DNA of 64,000 nt from Deltaproteobacteria bacterium HGW-Deltaproteobacteria-2. GTDB taxonomy: Bacteria; Desulfobacterota; Syntrophia; Syntrophales; Smithellaceae. The notes beneath the pieces are model-generated. The model ran no database searches, was not told the origin of the DNA, and worked only from the letters and a program-made list of their open reading frames with translations. Each line of letters starts with the position of its first letter. Position 1 is the stretch's first letter. Position numbers and translations under genes: made by a program. The stretch is from positions 57,313-121,312 of the forward strand of contig PHBC01000004.1 of the NCBI GenBank assembly GCA_002840505.1, in the 5' to 3' direction. Positions 61,531 to 64,000 of the stretch are shown here, one piece after another.

Positions 61531-62370
61531 ATGATAATTCGCTGCTGGGGCTCTAGAGGCTCTATTCCTGTTTCGGGCAAACAATATTTACGCTACGGCG
61601 GCAATACAACCTGCCTTGAAATCAGGACGAACGATGATAAAATATTAATCGTTGATGCCGGTTCCGGTATTCGTGAAGCAGGTAATCACCTAATCGCATC
61701 CGGTCGTCATGATTTCACTCTTTTATTAACGCATGCCCATTGGGATCATATTATGGGCTTTCCCTTTTTCAAACCCATTTATTCACACAAAACCAATTTG
61801 AACGTCTGGGGTTGCCCTTTCGCTCAGGATTCCATAAAAGAAATGCTTGCACGCACTATGGAAGCGCCTAATTTCCCGGTAAATTTCGATTCAATTCATG
61901 CCAATATATCATATCAAAATACGTGCATTGAATCTTATACCCTCAGTTCAATGATTATAACACCCATTGCTCTGAGCCATCCCAATCAGGGCTCGGGCTA
62001 TAAGTTTGAAGAAGACGGCAAATCTTTTGTTTTTCTCACTGATAACGAGTTGCGTTTCAAGCACGAAGGCGGACTTGATTTTCAGGACTATCTTGAATTT
62101 TCCCTGAGCGCTGATTTACTCTTCCATGATGCCGAATATAAAGAAGAAGAATATAAAAAAACCAGCGGTTGGGGACATTCCTGTTACAAGGACGCACTGA
62201 ATCTGGCAATTGACGCCGGAGTTAAAAAATTAGGTTTATTTCATCACAATCAGGAAAGAATTGATACAGAAATTGACGCAATTGTGAATGATTGCCAGGA
62301 AGAGATCGAGAAGCGCGGCAAGAAGCTGGAATGTTCCGCAGTCGGTCAGTCCATGGAATTTAAACTTTAA
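61531..62370 (+). CDS. MBL-fold metallo-hydrolase
   Basis: 279 residues. Metal motif THAHWDH (67-73) with His68, His70, Asp72 and His73; LSHPNQGSGYKFEEDGKSFV, FLTDNE and LLFHDAEYKEEEYKK supply further ligands and the typical PQQC/phosphodiesterase-like order; WGHSCYKDALNLA and LFHHNQERID end it. This subgroup may cut cyclic nucleotides or other phosphodiesters, but the reaction is not certain. The ATG 61531 has GGATGATAA in front. Confidence 0.85.
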   Translation: MIIRCWGSRGSIPVSGKQYLRYGGNTTCLEIRTNDDKILIVDAGSGIREAGNHLIASGRHDFTLLLTHAHWDHIMGFPFFKPIYSHKTNLNVWGCPFAQDSIKEMLARTMEAPNFPVNFDSIHANISYQNTCIESYTLSSMIITPIALSHPNQGSGYKFEEDGKSFVFLTDNELRFKHEGGLDFQDYLEFSLSADLLFHDAEYKEEEYKKTSGWGHSCYKDALNLAIDAGVKKLGLFHHNQERIDTEIDAIVNDCQEEIEKRGKKLECSAVGQSMEFKL

Positions 62371-62403
62371 TTTTTCGTAGTTCAATCCCGGAAATAAGAA
62401 AAC

Positions 62404-62796
62404 ATGTTTTTTAGTCTGCATATACTATTAATGGCAACATCTACTTTGGGTATAATTGCCGGTGTAAGCGCCGCCATGTTTTTCCGTAAGAAGAAAAACT
62501 GGATGAAAATTCATAAAACGTTCAATTTAATTAGTTCCATAGGAGCGGCAGCGGGAATAGTTATGGTCTTTATTTATATTACCAGTACAGGCGATGAGCA
62601 CTTCGATGGAGTTCATCAAATTATCGGTTTAATTGCTTTTACCGCTGCCTTTATCACAATGTTTCTTGGATTTTATCAATTCAAAGCTAAAAATAAACCA
62701 GCCATTAGAGCGACACACCGCTGGCTGGGACGTCTCTCCCTCCTGATGTTTCTGACGGCAATAATTATGGGACTAATACTGATAAATATAATTTAA
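62404..62796 (+). CDS. Four-helix b561-like membrane protein
   Basis: 130 residues, helices around LHILLMATSTLGIIAGVSAA, FNLISSIGAAAGIVMVFIYI, VHQIIGLIAFTAAFITMFLG and RLSLLMFLTAIIMGLILI. Histidines at helix ends (IHKTFN, GVHQII, ATHRWLGRL) suggest bis-His heme binding as in cytochrome b561. No strong ribosome site. 33 bases behind the MBL gene. Confidence 0.65.
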   Translation: MFFSLHILLMATSTLGIIAGVSAAMFFRKKKNWMKIHKTFNLISSIGAAAGIVMVFIYITSTGDEHFDGVHQIIGLIAFTAAFITMFLGFYQFKAKNKPAIRATHRWLGRLSLLMFLTAIIMGLILINII

Positions 62797-62830
62797 ATAA
62801 CCCTCGCCATTGAGATGATTTTATCCAAAT

Positions 62831-64000
62831 ATGTTTTTCCCTACAACCAGCGCTGAACTAAAAAAATTAAAATGGGATAATCCCGATATTATCCTTGTAA
62901 CCGGCGACGTCTATATCGATAGCCCTTTTATCGGTGTTTCCGTAATCGGACAGATTTTAACAAAAGCCGGCTTTCGCGTGGGCATTATCGCTCAGCCCGA
63001 TTGGCAAAGCAAAGCCGATATCTGCCGATTGGGAGAGCCAAAGCTTTTCTGGGGTATCACTGGCGGCTGTATGGATTCAATGGTCGCTAATTATACGGCC
63101 ACAAAGAAAAAAAGGCTAAGCGATGACCTGACCGCCGGAGGGAAAAATAATAGCCGTCCTGACCGCGCCGTTGTAGTTTACGCCAATCTGATTCGTCAGT
63201 ATTTTAAAGAAACAAAACCGCTGATATTGGGCGGTGTTGAGGCCAGCCTTAGGCGCATTTCTCATTACGATTACTGGTCGGATTCCATCCGCCGTTCGAT
63301 TTTATTTGACGCTCGTGCGGACATACTCGTCTACGGCATGGCCGAAAAAGCCACATTGGAAATCGCGCGAAAATTACAGCATGGCCTGGATATAAAGGAC
63401 ACCAAAGGAATTTGTTATATCTCCCCTGCCCCGCCTCCTGATTACATCGAATTGCCTTCTTACGAAGAAGTAACAGGGAATAAAAAATCTTTTATTCGAA
63501 TGTTCAGCACCTTTTATCAAAACAATGATCCTATCACCGCACAGGGATTGTTTCAAAAGCATGGTCCCCGCTACCTTGTCCAAAATCCGCCGCAACCTAA
63601 TTTAACCGTTGAAGAACTGGATAAAATATACGCACTTAATTTTGCCCGCGACGTTCACCCCTTCTATCAAAAGCAAGGCAAGGTCAAGGCGATGGAAACG
63701 ATTAAATTCTCCTTAACCTCTCATCGCGGCTGTTATGGTGAATGCAATTTCTGTTCAATCGGCCTGCATGAAGGTAGAACGGTAATCAGTCGTTCTGAAA
63801 AATCAATACTTCATGAAGCCCGAAAACTTGCAGCGCTTCCTGACTTTAAAGGCTATATACTGGATGTGGGCGGATCTACGGCAAACATGTACGGCATTGA
63901 GTGTCAAAGAAAACAGATCAATGTGGCGGGGCGTGATAGCGCGATGGCAAAATGCGCGATAAATCACTTCCCAAATTCATTTGATTGTATCAAGGTTCAT
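62831..64000 (+). CDS. ygiQ: YgiQ-family radical SAM protein, 3' end outside the window
   Basis: 390 codons are visible without a stop, so the gene runs past the window edge. PTTSAELKKLKWDNPDIILV with TGDVYID opens the UPF0313/YgiQ domain; GGVEASLRRISHYDYWSD is the family signature; CYGECNFC is the radical SAM cluster motif (C-x3-C-x2-C) in SHRGCYGECNFCSIGLHEG. Function unknown beyond radical SAM chemistry. The ATG 62831 has weak ribosome sequence (GAGATGATT). Confidence 0.93.
   Translation, partial: MFFPTTSAELKKLKWDNPDIILVTGDVYIDSPFIGVSVIGQILTKAGFRVGIIAQPDWQSKADICRLGEPKLFWGITGGCMDSMVANYTATKKKRLSDDLTAGGKNNSRPDRAVVVYANLIRQYFKETKPLILGGVEASLRRISHYDYWSDSIRRSILFDARADILVYGMAEKATLEIARKLQHGLDIKDTKGICYISPAPPPDYIELPSYEEVTGNKKSFIRMFSTFYQNNDPITAQGLFQKHGPRYLVQNPPQPNLTVEELDKIYALNFARDVHPFYQKQGKVKAMETIKFSLTSHRGCYGECNFCSIGLHEGRTVISRSEKSILHEARKLAALPDFKGYILDVGGSTANMYGIECQRKQINVAGRDSAMAKCAINHFPNSFDCIKVH

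Noticed and set aside
1..64000. CRISPR array, transposase or prophage
   Set aside because: I found no regularly spaced repeats, no DDE or serine/tyrosine recombinase motifs and no phage structural genes.

Overview
The window looks like a chromosomal stretch of an anaerobic, probably deltaproteobacterial (Desulfobacterota, perhaps Syntrophales-like) organism. This is inferred from acyl-CoA genes (family III CoA-transferase, crotonase), deltaproteobacterial-style small redox and thiol proteins, two large B12/YgiQ-type radical SAM enzymes, an HD-GYP regulator and the style of the intergenic repeats. No rRNA, phage integrase, transposase or CRISPR array is visible. The only RNA gene I can support is a tRNA-Gln next to glnS.

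Layout. 0.4-5 kb: CoA-transferase, an orphan DndA-like cysteine desulfurase, glnS and tRNA-Gln(CTG). 5-12 kb: PlsC, two AT-rich glycosyltransferase-like genes, a channel-like membrane protein, a class 3 lipase, and a DUF4422 glycosyltransferase fused to a membrane segment and an RlpA domain. 12-17 kb: enolase-superfamily enzyme, a lipoprotein, crotonase, CorA. 17.5-20.3 kb: cold-shock island (csp, four very small genes, DEAD-box helicase). 20-28 kb: genes separated by a dispersed repeat family, a CFI-box surface protein, and a Crp-type regulator beside a DUF4382 lipoprotein whose promoter carries a textbook class II CRP site. 28-36 kb: a partly duplicated TrpF-like gene, a geranylgeranyl-reductase-like flavoprotein, DTW-domain enzyme, radical SAM protein, UbiA prenyltransferase, Dus. 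36-39.5 kb: thiol-rich minus-strand cluster headed by an ArsR-family regulator with an in-frame UGA and a SECIS-like hairpin. 39.6-54 kb: phasin-like protein, ornithine cyclodeaminase family, PAS-HD-GYP, a GT90 gene flanked by direct repeats, a serine hydrolase, LysM, SRAP, DUF2889, DUF4126 and an RlmL-like methyltransferase. 54-58.4 kb: a two-gene cyclic-nucleotide locus. 58.6-64 kb: CopA and a CopZ-like chaperone, an MBL-fold hydrolase, a b561-like membrane protein and the start of ygiQ, which runs off the end.

The strongest candidate for an undescribed system is the minus-strand pair 54072-58379. A 1206-residue protein combines a TIR domain, a class III nucleotidyl cyclase with all catalytic residues, an AAA-type ATPase and TPR repeats. 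The gene just downstream encodes a membrane protein of the Pycsar-effector (PycTM, formerly DUF5706) type. This resembles a Pycsar immune operon in which the cyclase has been built into a large STAND-like sensor with a TIR domain. The second strong candidate is the ArsR-family regulator at 39094-39474. It would be cut off just after its winged helix unless UGA is read as selenocysteine, and a 7-bp stem with a GGGAU loop sits 21 nt after the UGA. Its promoter is near-consensus and carries an 18-bp palindrome at the predicted start site.
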